From: Bacteroidota bacterium
Lineage (GTDB): Bacteria > Bacteroidota > Bacteroidia > JABDFU01
Length of the DNA: 35,697 bases
Direction of reading: 5' to 3'
Assembly (NCBI GenBank): GCA_016183775.1
Contig: JACPDY010000103.1
Span: forward strand, 1-35,697
Under the pieces are notes generated by a model. That model saw nothing but the letters and a program-made list of their open reading frames with translations, made no database searches and was not told where the DNA came from. How positions within the stretch are numbered: position 1 is the stretch's first letter; each line of letters opens with the position of its first letter. This document shows positions 17,643 through 25,408 of the stretch, in pieces. The position numbers and the translations under genes were made by a program.

Positions 17643-17681
17643 GTTTCAGGTTTCAAGTTAACTGAACCTGAAACCTGAAAC
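17643..17681. repeat. Long hairpin, GTTTCAGG family copy 1
   Basis: The 17-base left arm 17643-17659 (GTTTCAGGTTTCAAGTT) pairs with 17665-17681 with one mismatch across a 5-base loop; a further GAAACCT copy follows. It lies between the transketolase N-terminal gene and the VWA gene. There is no T-run, so it is not a standard terminator. It resembles the hairpin at 20065-20119. Confidence 0.8.
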
Positions 17682-17707
17682 CTGAAACCTTATAGAAGAA
17701 ATTAAAT

Positions 17708-18598
17708 TTGAAAACGAGAATAGTCAATCTACTTGGTATTTTTATTATTTTCAGCTCTTCCTTTCATGTAAATGCTCAGAATAAGAAAAAGCAAAGTATA
17801 ACCACACCCGCCGAAAAACCAACTACACGTATACTTTTTGTTTTCGATGCTTCCTATAGCATGTTTGGTCAATGGCAAAGCGGGATGAAGATGGATATTG
17901 CCAAACGAATGCTTGGTGAATTTGTGGACAGCTTAAAATCGTATGATCACCTGGAGATAGCGTTCAGAGCATACGGACATCAACACAGCCTCCGTCCCCA
18001 GCGCGACTGCAAGGACACAAAACTTGAAGTTCCTTTTAGCAGTGACCTGCGAGGTAACATTACTGCCATCAAACGAAAGTTGAGTGATATTGTACCAAGG
18101 GGAACAACGCCTATCGCCTACACACTTGAACAATGCGGCGATGACTTTCCATCGGCAGGCAGCCCTAATGTCAGGAACATTATTATTTTAATTACCGATG
18201 GAATAGAAGAATGCGATGGCGATCCCTGTGCGGTTTCACTTATGCTGCAGAAAAAGGGAATCATTCTGAAACCATTTGTAATAGGTGTTGGCCTGGATGA
18301 AAATTTTAAAAATGCGTTTGGCTGTATTGGTAAATTTTACGATGCGTCCAACGAAGAGAGTTTTAAAAATATCCTGAACATAGTTATTTCGCAGGCACTC
18401 AACAATACCACCGCTCAGGTGAACCTGCTCGATCAGATAGGTAAGCCAAGCGAAACTGATGTAAACATGACCTTTTATGATGAGCATTCCGGTGTAATAA
18501 GATACAATTATATACATACCATAAATAACAAAGGTGTTCCCGATACATTGATTATTGATCCCAAAGGCCTTGAAGTGCATTGTGCGCAAACGCGGTGA
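17708..18598 (+). CDS. Secreted von Willebrand A domain protein, N-terminal part (frameshifted)
   Basis: A signal peptide (IVNLLGIFIIFSSSFHVNAQ) is followed by a VWA domain with an apparently intact MIDAS: FDASYSM (DxSxS), the Thr in PRGTTPIAYTLEQ, and the Asp in LITDGIEECDGD. Four cysteines (C in RDCKD, EQCGD, EECDGDPC) suggest disulfides in the periplasm or outside. A beta domain begins at VNLLDQIGKPSETDV. The frame ends at TGA 18596-18598 inside this domain, and the expected continuation (18600-18986) is in the +1 frame, so the intact protein would be about 425 residues. The start is TTG at 17708: an in-frame TAG lies seven codons upstream and there is no ATG before the signal peptide. It interrupts the split transketolase pair. 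Confidence 0.8.
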   Translation: MKTRIVNLLGIFIIFSSSFHVNAQNKKKQSITTPAEKPTTRILFVFDASYSMFGQWQSGMKMDIAKRMLGEFVDSLKSYDHLEIAFRAYGHQHSLRPQRDCKDTKLEVPFSSDLRGNITAIKRKLSDIVPRGTTPIAYTLEQCGDDFPSAGSPNVRNIIILITDGIEECDGDPCAVSLMLQKKGIILKPFVIGVGLDENFKNAFGCIGKFYDASNEESFKNILNIVISQALNNTTAQVNLLDQIGKPSETDVNMTFYDEHSGVIRYNYIHTINNKGVPDTLIIDPKGLEVHCAQTR

Positions 18599-18599
18599 A

Positions 18600-18986
18600 A
18601 TGAAAACCCTGAATGTGCAGGATTTTACCCAAACCGAACGATATCTTGTGGGAAAATACGATCTTGAGATCCTTACACTACCACGGATTACACTTGATGA
18701 TGTTGATATATCGCAAAGTAAAACCACTACCATTGAAATACCACAGGCTGGAATGGCAGTAATTACAAAACCCAGCGAAGGTCCCGGCAGTTTGTACCTC
18801 GAAGAAAAAAACAAGTTGACCTGGGTTTGTAATATGATGAATAGCGGATTGCAGGAGAATATTGTGCTGCAACCGGGCAACTACAGGGCCGAATGGCGCT
18901 CAAAAAATTCAAAGGAATCTATTTATACGGTTGAGCGCAGGTTTAAAGTTGAATCGGGCGCGACTGTGACCGTTAAATTGTATTAA
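18600..18986 (+). pseudogene. C-terminal remainder of the VWA protein, in the +1 frame
   Basis: This 128-codon segment from ATG 18600 has no signal peptide. It reads as the missing end of the preceding protein: KYDLEILTLPRITLDDVDIS, TTTIEIPQAGMAVI, and a beta-rich tail ending RRFKVESGATVTVKLY, as in other Bacteroidota VWA proteins with carbohydrate-like C-terminal strands. The frame is open from 18555, overlapping the upstream ORF by 44 bases, so one base added or lost between 18555 and 18598 would join them. It could be a real mutation, an assembly error or a programmed event; an independent gene is possible because ATG 18600 follows the TGA by one base, but I think this less likely. Confidence 0.6.
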
Positions 18987-19021
18987 ACATAGAACGCTGA
19001 TAGTTATGATTTTTATGATCT

Positions 19022-19068
19022 ACGCAGATTTAATCATAACAAATCATAATGATCATAATAATCTGCGT
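19022..19068. repeat. Inverted repeat ACGCAGATT / AATCTGCGT
   Basis: Perfect 9-bp arms at 19022-19030 and 19060-19068 enclose an AT-rich centre with several ATCATAA/TTATGAT-like words. A T-rich stretch (TTTATTAATTTTTT) follows, so the element may end the VWA transcript. It lies 38 bp before the second transketolase gene. Confidence 0.6.
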
Positions 19069-19105
19069 TTTATTAATTTTTTAAATAAATGCAAATAAAC
19101 TCGCT

Positions 19106-20062
19106 ATGAAAAAATACAACCCAACTGAAAAGAAAGACACCCGTTCCGGCTTTGGAGCAGGATTGCATGAACTTGGAAAAAAGAATCCGAACGTTGTTGC
19201 GCTTTGTGCCGACCTTACGGGCTCTTTAAAAATGGATGCCTTCCTGAAAGACTTTCCAGAACGATTTGTGCAAGTTGGTATTGCAGAGGCCAACATGATG
19301 GGAATTGCTGCCGGTCTTACTATTGGCGGTAAAATTCCTTTTACCGGAACGTTTGCCAACTTTTCCACAGGCCGGGTGTATGACCAGATACGTCAATCCA
19401 TTGCTTACTCCGGTAAAAATGTAAAAATATGCGCTTCTCATGCCGGACTTACTCTTGGCGAAGATGGCGCCACACACCAGATTTTGGAAGATATTGGCAT
19501 GATGAAAATGCTTCCAGGTATGGTTGTGATAAACCCCTGTGATTATAATCAAACCAAAGCGGCCACTATTGCTATTGCCGACCATGAAGGCCCGGTTTAC
19601 CTTCGTTTTGGCCGTCCTTCTGTACCCATTTTCACCCCTGCCGATCAAAAATTCGAGATTGGCAAAGCGATAATGTTAAATGAAGGCGCTGATGTAAGCA
19701 TCTTTGCCACAGGACACTTGGTATGGAAAGCTATACAAGCCTGTGAACAACTGGAAACAAAAGGGATAAGTGCTGAAATAATAAATATACATACCATTAA
19801 ACCTTTAGACGAAAAAGCAGTCTTACAAAGTGTACGCAAAACAAAATGTGTGGTTACGTGTGAAGAACACCAGGAAAATGGAGGTTTAGGTGATAGTATC
19901 GCACAGGTACTGGCTAAACATGCTCCAACTCCTATTGAGCTTGTTGCGGTTAAAGACAGCTTTGGCGAAAGCGGAACACCCGATGAACTGATGGTCAAAT
20001 ATGGACTTGACACGGTTAATATTGTTGAGGCGGCGTTGAAGGTTATTGGAAGAAAGGGTTAA
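19106..20062 (+). CDS. Transketolase, C-terminal subunit
   Basis: The 318-residue pyrimidine-binding and C-terminal half of transketolase, forming the active site with the product of 16743-17630. Visible features: [26 protein letters not shown], the conserved Glu of [18 protein letters not shown] that activates Th[31 protein letters not shown], and the Rossmann-like C-terminal domain with [19 protein letters not shown]. Start ATG 19106 fits the conserved N-terminus. The VWA gene and an inverted repeat lie upstream, so expression may depend on read-through or on a promoter I could not identify. A 21-bp-arm hairpin starts two bases after its stop. Confidence 0.95.
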   Translation: MKKYNPTEKKDTRSGFGAGLHELGKKNPNVVALCADLTGSLKMDAFLKDFPERFVQVGIAEANMMGIAAGLTIGGKIPFTGTFANFSTGRVYDQIRQSIAYSGKNVKICASHAGLTLGEDGATHQILEDIGMMKMLPGMVVINPCDYNQTKAATIAIADHEGPVYLRFGRPSVPIFTPADQKFEIGKAIMLNEGADVSIFATGHLVWKAIQACEQLETKGISAEIINIHTIKPLDEKAVLQSVRKTKCVVTCEEHQENGGLGDSIAQVLAKHAPTPIELVAVKDSFGESGTPDELMVKYGLDTVNIVEAALKVIGRKG

Positions 20063-20064
20063 GA

Positions 20065-20119
20065 GGTTTCTGGTTTCAAGTTTCAAGTTGTTATAACCTG
20101 AAACTTGAAACCAGAAACC
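20065..20119. repeat. Long perfect hairpin, GTTTCAGG family copy 2
   Basis: A perfect 21-bp stem: 20065-20085 pairs with 20099-20119 across a 13-base loop, built of GGTTTC, TGGTTTC and AAGTTTC words. It follows the transketolase C-terminal stop directly. No T-run follows. It shares the words GGTTTCAAGTT with the hairpin at 17643-17681. A TCGGCAGGCAGA repeat follows at 20143. Confidence 0.85.
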
Positions 20120-20142
20120 AGCTCGCGGGCCGACCTACTCCT

Positions 20143-20154
20143 TCGGCAGGCAGA
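20143..20154. repeat. TCGGCAGGCAGA repeat, copy 1
   Basis: A 12-base word found identically at 28104-28115. Here it forms the right side of a small GCCGA/TCGGC hairpin (20129-20147) between the long hairpin and the sigma factor gene. Confidence 0.6.
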
Positions 20155-20170
20155 CTTGAAACCAAAATTA

Positions 20171-20716
20171 ATGCAAGATTATTCAGATAAAGAATTATTA
20201 GATCAATTCCGTAACGAGGCAACCCGAAACTATGCCTTTAACCTGCTTGTACGCAAATACCAGAAGAAATTATACTGGCATATCCGCAGGATTGTGATCG
20301 ACCACGATGATGCAAACGATGTTATTCAAAACACCTTTATTAAAGTCTGGAAAGCACTTGATAATTTTAAAGAAGACTCTCAACTATATACGTGGCTTTA
20401 TCGAATCGCTACCAATGAATCCCTTACGTTTTTGAAGCAAAAAAAGGCATTCGTGTCCTTTGATGATGTTTCTCATGGACTTTCCAACTCGTTGCAGGAA
20501 GATAGTTTTTTTAAAGGAGATGAGATTCAAAAGCGCCTTCAGCTAGCTATACTAACACTTCCGGAGAAACAACGTATTGTATTCAATATGAAGTACTTTG
20601 ACGAAATTAAATATGAAGAAATGGCATTGGTACTGGATACCTCTGTCGGAGCGCTTAAGGCATCATATCATCATGCGGTTAAAAAGATAGAAGAATGCAT
20701 CAAAAAAGGTGTATAA
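20171..20716 (+). CDS. ECF-type RNA polymerase sigma factor
   Basis: A 181-residue group 4 sigma factor. Region 2 spans about residues 20-90: FNLLVRKYQKKLYWHIRRI, DDANDVIQNTFIKVWKALDNF, then LYTWLYRIATNESLTFLKQ. Region 4 is at the C-terminus: LTLPEKQRIVFNMKYFDEIKYEEMALVL and TSVGALKASYHHAVKKIEE, a helix-turn-helix that reads the -35 element. The open frame reaches back to 20105, but those 22 codons are made from the hairpin and TCGGCAGGCAGA repeats, so I place the start at ATG 20171 (MQDYSDKELLDQF). It is followed by the 29-residue-repeat membrane protein, a Spy-like protein and a beta-barrel protein, probably its regulator and targets. Confidence 0.93.
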   Translation: MQDYSDKELLDQFRNEATRNYAFNLLVRKYQKKLYWHIRRIVIDHDDANDVIQNTFIKVWKALDNFKEDSQLYTWLYRIATNESLTFLKQKKAFVSFDDVSHGLSNSLQEDSFFKGDEIQKRLQLAILTLPEKQRIVFNMKYFDEIKYEEMALVLDTSVGALKASYHHAVKKIEECIKKGV

Positions 20717-20742
20717 AATGAGTGGATTTATTATATATGTGT

Positions 20743-20758
20743 GATTAAACCTTTAATC
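20743..20758. other. Small hairpin between sigma factor and its presumed regulator
   Basis: GATTAAA and TTTAATC pair across a 2-base loop, 27 bp after the sigma factor stop. There is no T-run. Its role is unknown; it could moderate read-through. Confidence 0.35.
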
Positions 20759-20793
20759 AATAGTTTAGTCTAAATAAATGATAAATAAGCCGA

Positions 20794-20832
20794 ATGGATC
20801 TTGTTAAGGAGGTAAGAGAAAGAACAAAATGA
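20794..20832 (+). CDS. Possible 12-codon leader ORF overlapping the next gene
   Basis: ATG 20794 opens MDLVKEVRERTK and stops at TGA 20830-20832, overlapping the next ATG (20829) as ATGA, the arrangement of coupled translation. An AAGGAGGT lies inside it (20806-20813), 15 bp before that ATG. It is too short to judge by composition, and it may instead be a chance frame. Confidence 0.3.
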   Translation: MDLVKEVRERTK

Positions 20833-21590
20833 ATACTGACAACAATATACCGGATGATTTTGAGAACCTGGAGAAGTACGCTCCTACCCTTTCGAAAGTG
20901 AGGAAGGAGAACTGCTTTGCTGTTCCTGAAGGATATTTCGATGAGTTGCCTGAAGCTATAGGAATTGAGATTATCACTTCACGGTTTAGCAAAGAAAATC
21001 CATTTACAGTGCCTGCAGATTACTTCAACGAACTTTCAATAGATATTGAAGCCTCCGTTGCCGCAACGCAATTTGCTTCAGAATATAAATTTGATATTCC
21101 CGCAAATTACTTTGATGAATTACCAATGGAAATTGAAGCAAAGATCATCGCTTCTTCGTTCCCTAAAGAAAATCCGTTTGAACTACCTGCTGATTATTTT
21201 GATCATTTACCGGCTGTAATACAAGATAAGATATCACCACAGGCTAAAAAGGTAAAAGTACTGAGCCTTGACTGGTTCACTAAGACACAATTGCTTGCCG
21301 TTGCGGCCTCTGTTGTTATTGTTTGCCTTATAGGCATTAAGTATTGGAACAAGTCAAACTTGGTTGTACCGGAGAACCCGGTTGCAGGTCTGACTAAATC
21401 CGCCGAAAAAACATTGGAGGATGGGATGGAGAATGTTGATGAGTCAACTTTAGAGGAAGCTCTTTCAGAAGAGGCGGAAAGCGGCAGCCAGCAGCTACAG
21501 ATAGCTTCGAACGATCATATTGTAGAGTACCTTGTTGATGACCATATTGATGTTAATACACTGATGAATGAACTTAATGAGGCCGAATAA
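20829..21590 (+). CDS. Single-pass membrane protein with four 29-residue repeats, probable anti-sigma-type regulator
   Basis: A 253-residue protein not matched to a named family. Residues 27-142 are four tandem repeats starting at 27, 56, 85 and 114, exactly 29 residues apart. Each reads about E-N-x-F-x-V/I/L-P-x-x-Y-F-D-E-L-P followed by an Ile/Glu-rich helix. A transmembrane segment (about 154-172, LLAVAASVVIVCLIGIKYW) separates this N-terminal part, predicted cytoplasmic, from an acidic outer tail (EEALSEEAESGS). The topology and its place directly behind an ECF sigma gene are those of anti-sigma factors, with the repeats in the position of the sigma-binding domain. No zinc-binding HxxxCxxC motif of classical ZAS anti-sigmas is present. 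Function is inference. Confidence 0.72.
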   Translation: MNTDNNIPDDFENLEKYAPTLSKVRKENCFAVPEGYFDELPEAIGIEIITSRFSKENPFTVPADYFNELSIDIEASVAATQFASEYKFDIPANYFDELPMEIEAKIIASSFPKENPFELPADYFDHLPAVIQDKISPQAKKVKVLSLDWFTKTQLLAVAASVVIVCLIGIKYWNKSNLVVPENPVAGLTKSAEKTLEDGMENVDESTLEEALSEEAESGSQQLQIASNDHIVEYLVDDHIDVNTLMNELNEAE

Positions 21591-21592
21591 TA

Positions 21593-22078
21593 ATGACAAC
21601 TATATTTACATATAACCAAACATTACGAATGACCGGACGTTTTTTGTCGCTGCTGTTATTTGTACTATTCTTTTCACTGCAGGGGTTTACGCAAGGTAAT
21701 GCAAGTAAAAAAGAAGCTCTGGAAGCTATGAAAGTGGCTTTCATTACACAAAAACTGGGCCTGACACCTGAAGAAGCGCAGGTATTCTGGCCTATTTATA
21801 ACCAATATGAAACAGAGCTTGACGCCCTGCGAAAAAGGCGGAAGGATGAAAAAGTATCCGCTATGGATGATGTATCAAAGGTCAATGACAAGGAACTTGA
21901 AAAAGTAGTTGATGGAGAAATCATTTTCAGGCAGCAGGAACTTGACATCATAAAAAAATATCACGCACAATTCAAAAAAATATTGCCCATTAAAAAAGTG
22001 GCGATGCTTTACAAAGCCCAGGAAGATTATAAGAAGGAGCTGCTCAAACAAATACAGGAAAAAGCCCGTAATAAATAA
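21593..22078 (+). CDS. Spy/CpxP-like secreted helical protein
   Basis: A 161-residue protein with an N-terminal signal sequence (FLSLLLFVLFFSLQGFTQG). The mature part is all helical and highly charged, with LGLTPEEAQVFWPIYNQYETELDALRKRR near its start, an LTxxE/Q-like turn seen in Spy/CpxP-type periplasmic proteins, then long helices ending KELLKQIQEKARNK. In Bacteroidota such proteins are often found beside ECF sigma factors. ATG 21593 lies 2 bases after the preceding stop; ATG 21629 gives a shorter, equally good signal peptide. It probably forms an operon with the sigma and repeat-protein genes. It may monitor envelope stress; this is inference. Confidence 0.72.
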   Translation: MTTIFTYNQTLRMTGRFLSLLLFVLFFSLQGFTQGNASKKEALEAMKVAFITQKLGLTPEEAQVFWPIYNQYETELDALRKRRKDEKVSAMDDVSKVNDKELEKVVDGEIIFRQQELDIIKKYHAQFKKILPIKKVAMLYKAQEDYKKELLKQIQEKARNK

Positions 22079-22099
22079 TCTTCCGAATATAGCCAGACT

Positions 22100-23278
22100 A
22101 TGCGCTTACGCAAAATTTACATATGTGTAATTTTATTTTTAATTAGCCCGGTCATAAGTTATGGCGGCCAACAACCTGCAGACAGCACTTCTGGCAGATC
22201 GAACATAAAGGAAATAAAACGTTATATCCGTCCGTGTATATACCTGAACAATTATCATACACCCGAAAAGGAATTATTAAAGCGCCAGGTCAGATCATAC
22301 ACCTTCAAGCAGTCTAATGTCGGATTTTATGCGCCGCTATATACAAACACATGGTATCGCAAGGATGGTGTGACTTTATCAACCTTACATTTGCTAACGG
22401 TTGGAAATTTTGCTATGGCCAGCCCTGGTTTTAGTGGATTTAGAAAACGGCTGGAATTTTACAAACTCAGCTTAGGTTTAAGGACCATCTATAGTACAGG
22501 AAAAAAAAGTGTATGGTTCTTCGATATGAGTCCGTTTCTTGCTGAGGATAACATTCCGAACACTATAAGTAATAATAAGGCAACCTGGCGGTATTCCTCA
22601 ACAATAATATATAACAGGACCGTAAGTAAGAACTTCAGTTACAGGATCGGATTCACTAAAACATATCTTTTTGGCGAAGGATTCAATTTACCAATCATTG
22701 GCTGTCGTTTTGGCCCGCTTGACGGCGTGCACGTTTCTTTTTTCATACCCCGGAATATTACTCTCGATTTCCCAATGGGAAAAAAATTCTGGGGAAGCAT
22801 TTTTGTTAAACCTGTTGGCGGACGATATAATTTTTTTATTCCAGACACATCATTTAACCGCATAGGATATACTGTTCAGTTCGGGCACAGGGAATTTTTA
22901 ACAGGATTTTTACTTGACTTCCGGCCTAACAGAAATATTTCCATGACTTTCAGCACAGGTCTTGCCACAAAGCGTTATGTAGCGCTGGCAGAAGATATAA
23001 ATGCGGACGGAAAAGGCTATGAACCGTTCTTTACGGCAATTGTGAAGCCTTGTTTCTTCACTTCAATCGGGGCAAGTATCCGTTTTGGACAGGCTAAGAA
23101 GGTGAACAACAATTATGAGATGTATGATGTGCTGGATATAAACAACATGTTTGATCCGGGAGATAATAATATGGGCCCCACCAATGGTAATATACCCAAT
23201 GACCCCAATAGGGTTAAAGTGAACAATATCCAGTACCAGGATATAAAAGATCTTATAGAGGAAACCGACCTGAACTAG
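22100..23278 (+). CDS. Outer-membrane beta-barrel protein (DUF6268-like)
   Basis: A 392-residue exported protein with a signal peptide (IYICVILFLISPVISYGG). The middle (residues ~85-335) alternates aromatic and polar residues in strand-length runs, e.g. FYKLSLGLRTIYST, WRYSSTIIYNRTV, FSYRIGFTKTYLF, ISMTFSTGLATKRYVAL and FFTSIGASIRFGQ, as expected for a beta barrel. The C-terminal ~60 residues are polar and Asn/Asp-rich and do not end in the usual aromatic barrel signature. The match to DUF6268 is a tentative recollection. It starts 21 bp after the Spy-like gene and probably shares its transcript. Its stop TAG overlaps the stop of the convergent phosphatase gene in CTAG (23275-23278). Confidence 0.65.
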   Translation: MRLRKIYICVILFLISPVISYGGQQPADSTSGRSNIKEIKRYIRPCIYLNNYHTPEKELLKRQVRSYTFKQSNVGFYAPLYTNTWYRKDGVTLSTLHLLTVGNFAMASPGFSGFRKRLEFYKLSLGLRTIYSTGKKSVWFFDMSPFLAEDNIPNTISNNKATWRYSSTIIYNRTVSKNFSYRIGFTKTYLFGEGFNLPIIGCRFGPLDGVHVSFFIPRNITLDFPMGKKFWGSIFVKPVGGRYNFFIPDTSFNRIGYTVQFGHREFLTGFLLDFRPNRNISMTFSTGLATKRYVALAEDINADGKGYEPFFTAIVKPCFFTSIGASIRFGQAKKVNNNYEMYDVLDINNMFDPGDNNMGPTNGNIPNDPNRVKVNNIQYQDIKDLIEETDLN

Positions 23279-25407
23279 ATCTTTATTCCAATCACTAAAA
23301 CATCATCCACCTGCTCATTCCGTTCTTTCCATTTATAAAAAACGTCTTCCAGGTTCTTTTTTTGCTGTGTTCCGTTCAAATCATTCATACCGGTTATCAT
23401 CTCCTTGAACGGCTGATAATAAAATTTCTTATTATTCGGTCCGCCTTTCTGGTCAGCATATCCATCTGTAAACAGATATACCCAATCACCTTTATTTAGC
23501 TGCACAACCTGACCCGAAAAAATATGATCGAAATAGACAGGGTCACCCATAGAAACGTTTTCAGCTTTAAGTTCAGTCAATTCCCGTTTACGAACAATGT
23601 AAACCGAATTCTGAGCGCCTGCAAAAGTTAATTGCAATGTATTCAGATCGATGCTGCAAACGGCTATATCCATACCGTCCCTGACACTGGATCTTTCAAC
23701 AGGACGCGCTAAAAAATTTTTCAACCCTTTGTTCATATTAGTTATTACCGAAACAGCATCAGGCTTTTCACCCGTACCAACCGAACGGTTTAATAAATTA
23801 TAAGCCACCATTGACATCAAGGCTCCCGGCACTCCATGTCCGGTACAATCGATGGCAGTCAGCAAAAAAATATTTTCCTGTTTTGTAAACCAATAAGTAT
23901 CACCGCTGATCACATCTTTCGGAATATATACAACAAATGAATCTGCGAGATGGCGGCAAACTGTTTCCATCGGAGGAAGAATGAGCCGCTGTATTCGTTC
24001 AGCATAGTCAATACTGTCCATAATAAGCCGGTTCTTATTGTAAATCAAGGAATTCATTTTATCCAGCTCATTATTCAATCGTTTGGTTATTCTATACCGT
24101 CCAAGCAATAAAAACGACAAGACTGTTATCAGAAGCAGTCCAAACAACACAATATTCCTTACACTCTTTTGCCTTCCTATCTCCTGCTGCTTAAGTTCGC
24201 TGTCCTTTGTAAGAAGCAGTATCTCTGCATCCTTTTTGCTTGTCTCATACCTGGCAAGCATTTCAGAGATAGCTTCCGCACTCTGAAAATTAAGAATAGT
24301 GTCTTTAATTTCACTGTATGTCTTATAATTTTCATACGCTTCATTATATCTGCCGGCCTTTTCATAGGTTTTGGCAAAACTATGGTACGCTTCACTTGTT
24401 ATATCATTATTGAGTTTTGACCCTTTAGCCAATTCAAGGGCTTTCTGCAAATACTGAAGTGAAACATTTATATTATTAAGTCCACGGTATGCATCGCCCA
24501 GGTTTATCCATATACACACATTCAGATAATTGTTCGGAGTTCTTGCAATTTCATCAGAGGCTTCCATTAAGAGGTCGATCGCATTTATATAATTTCCCTT
24601 AATATTATAGGCATCGGATGTGTTTATCAAAAGGTTGAGAAGACGAAGTTTGTCATCTATCTTTCTGACAATATAGATCCCTTTGTTAAAATAAAATAAT
24701 GCAGAATCAACATACGCTATTGGTTTTAGCTTATTGGTATAATACCTTATCATCAAACTGCCAAGGTTTGAATAAGCGTTTGCCAGGTATCTATGCTTAA
24801 ACGAAACCGAATCGGATCCGTACATGGATAGAAGAATAGCCAGGCTGGCCCGGTGAGACTGCTGGGCAAGATCAAAATTATTATTATTAATATAAAAATT
24901 TCCGATCGAAGAATATGATTCACTTATCCTAAGGCTATCCTTATTTTGTTCTGCAACGGATAAAGCCTTCAGGTAGTAGTCTAAAGCAAATTCAGTTTTC
25001 CCAATAAAATTATATGTATTTGCAATAGTTCTTAATAAGAGATATTTATGATCAATATCCCAAAATTTTTCCGCAAGGCCCAGTCCACGATACGAAATGG
25101 CAAGCGAGGAGTCAGTATTCCCAAGTATAAAATAATGATGTGCGAGAACATTGGCTGAAATTATATACTGAAGGGGGGTATTAATTCGCTTTTGAAATTC
25201 GATAGAGGCTTTGGCATAAAATGCAGCAGAATCATGATCAAAAGTTTCACGATCAAAAACTTTAGCTATATTATTCAGGAGCCTGATCTTTGTGGTATCA
25301 TCAGCATGCACCATAAGCGCTTTCAGGCTGTCAATACGTTTAACGATATTGTCCGCAGAAACTCTTAAACAAACTAATAACAAAGAAAATACAATTAACC
25401 TGCCCAT
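23275..25407 (-). CDS. TPR-domain SpoIIE-type serine/threonine phosphatase
   Basis: A 710-residue protein: signal or anchor at the N-terminus (LIVFSLLLVCLRVSA), TPR-like repeats over about residues 80-370 (e.g. FALDYYLKALSVAEQ, ISLQYLQKALELAKG-type helices), a charged coiled segment, a transmembrane helix at 418-436, a second coiled stretch, and a C-terminal PP2C/SpoIIE domain. Catalytic metal-binding motifs are visible: SGDTYWF, DCTGHGVPGALMSM, DGMDIAVCSID, and LFTDGYADQKGG. The layout suggests a periplasmic TPR sensor controlling a cytoplasmic phosphatase, probably acting on an anti-anti-sigma or similar switch; the partner is not in this window. It lies one base downstream of a shorter paralogue and was probably copied in tandem. 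Confidence 0.9.
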   Translation of the reverse strand: MGRLIVFSLLLVCLRVSADNIVKRIDSLKALMVHADDTTKIRLLNNIAKVFDRETFDHDSAAFYAKASIEFQKRINTPLQYIISANVLAHHYFILGNTDSSLAISYRGLGLAEKFWDIDHKYLLLRTIANTYNFIGKTEFALDYYLKALSVAEQNKDSLRISESYSSIGNFYINNNNFDLAQQSHRASLAILLSMYGSDSVSFKHRYLANAYSNLGSLMIRYYTNKLKPIAYVDSALFYFNKGIYIVRKIDDKLRLLNLLINTSDAYNIKGNYINAIDLLMEASDEIARTPNNYLNVCIWINLGDAYRGLNNINVSLQYLQKALELAKGSKLNNDITSEAYHSFAKTYEKAGRYNEAYENYKTYSEIKDTILNFQSAEAISEMLARYETSKKDAEILLLTKDSELKQQEIGRQKSVRNIVLFGLLLITVLSFLLLGRYRITKRLNNELDKMNSLIYNKNRLIMDSIDYAERIQRLILPPMETVCRHLADSFVVYIPKDVISGDTYWFTKQENIFLLTAIDCTGHGVPGALMSMVAYNLLNRSVGTGEKPDAVSVITNMNKGLKNFLARPVERSSVRDGMDIAVCSIDLNTLQLTFAGAQNSVYIVRKRELTELKAENVSMGDPVYFDHIFSGQVVQLNKGDWVYLFTDGYADQKGGPNNKKFYYQPFKEMITGMNDLNGTQQKKNLEDVFYKWKERNEQVDDVLVIGIKI

Positions 25408-25408
25408 A

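Noticed and set aside
20065-20119. Rho-independent terminator for the transketolase C gene
   Set aside because: The stem is very long and followed by AGCTCGCGGG, not a T-run; it better fits a dispersed hairpin repeat.
20806-20813. Shine-Dalgarno AAGGAGGT for the repeat-protein gene
   Set aside because: It lies 15 bp before the ATG, too far for normal use, and lies within a possible small ORF; most genes here lack SD sequences.
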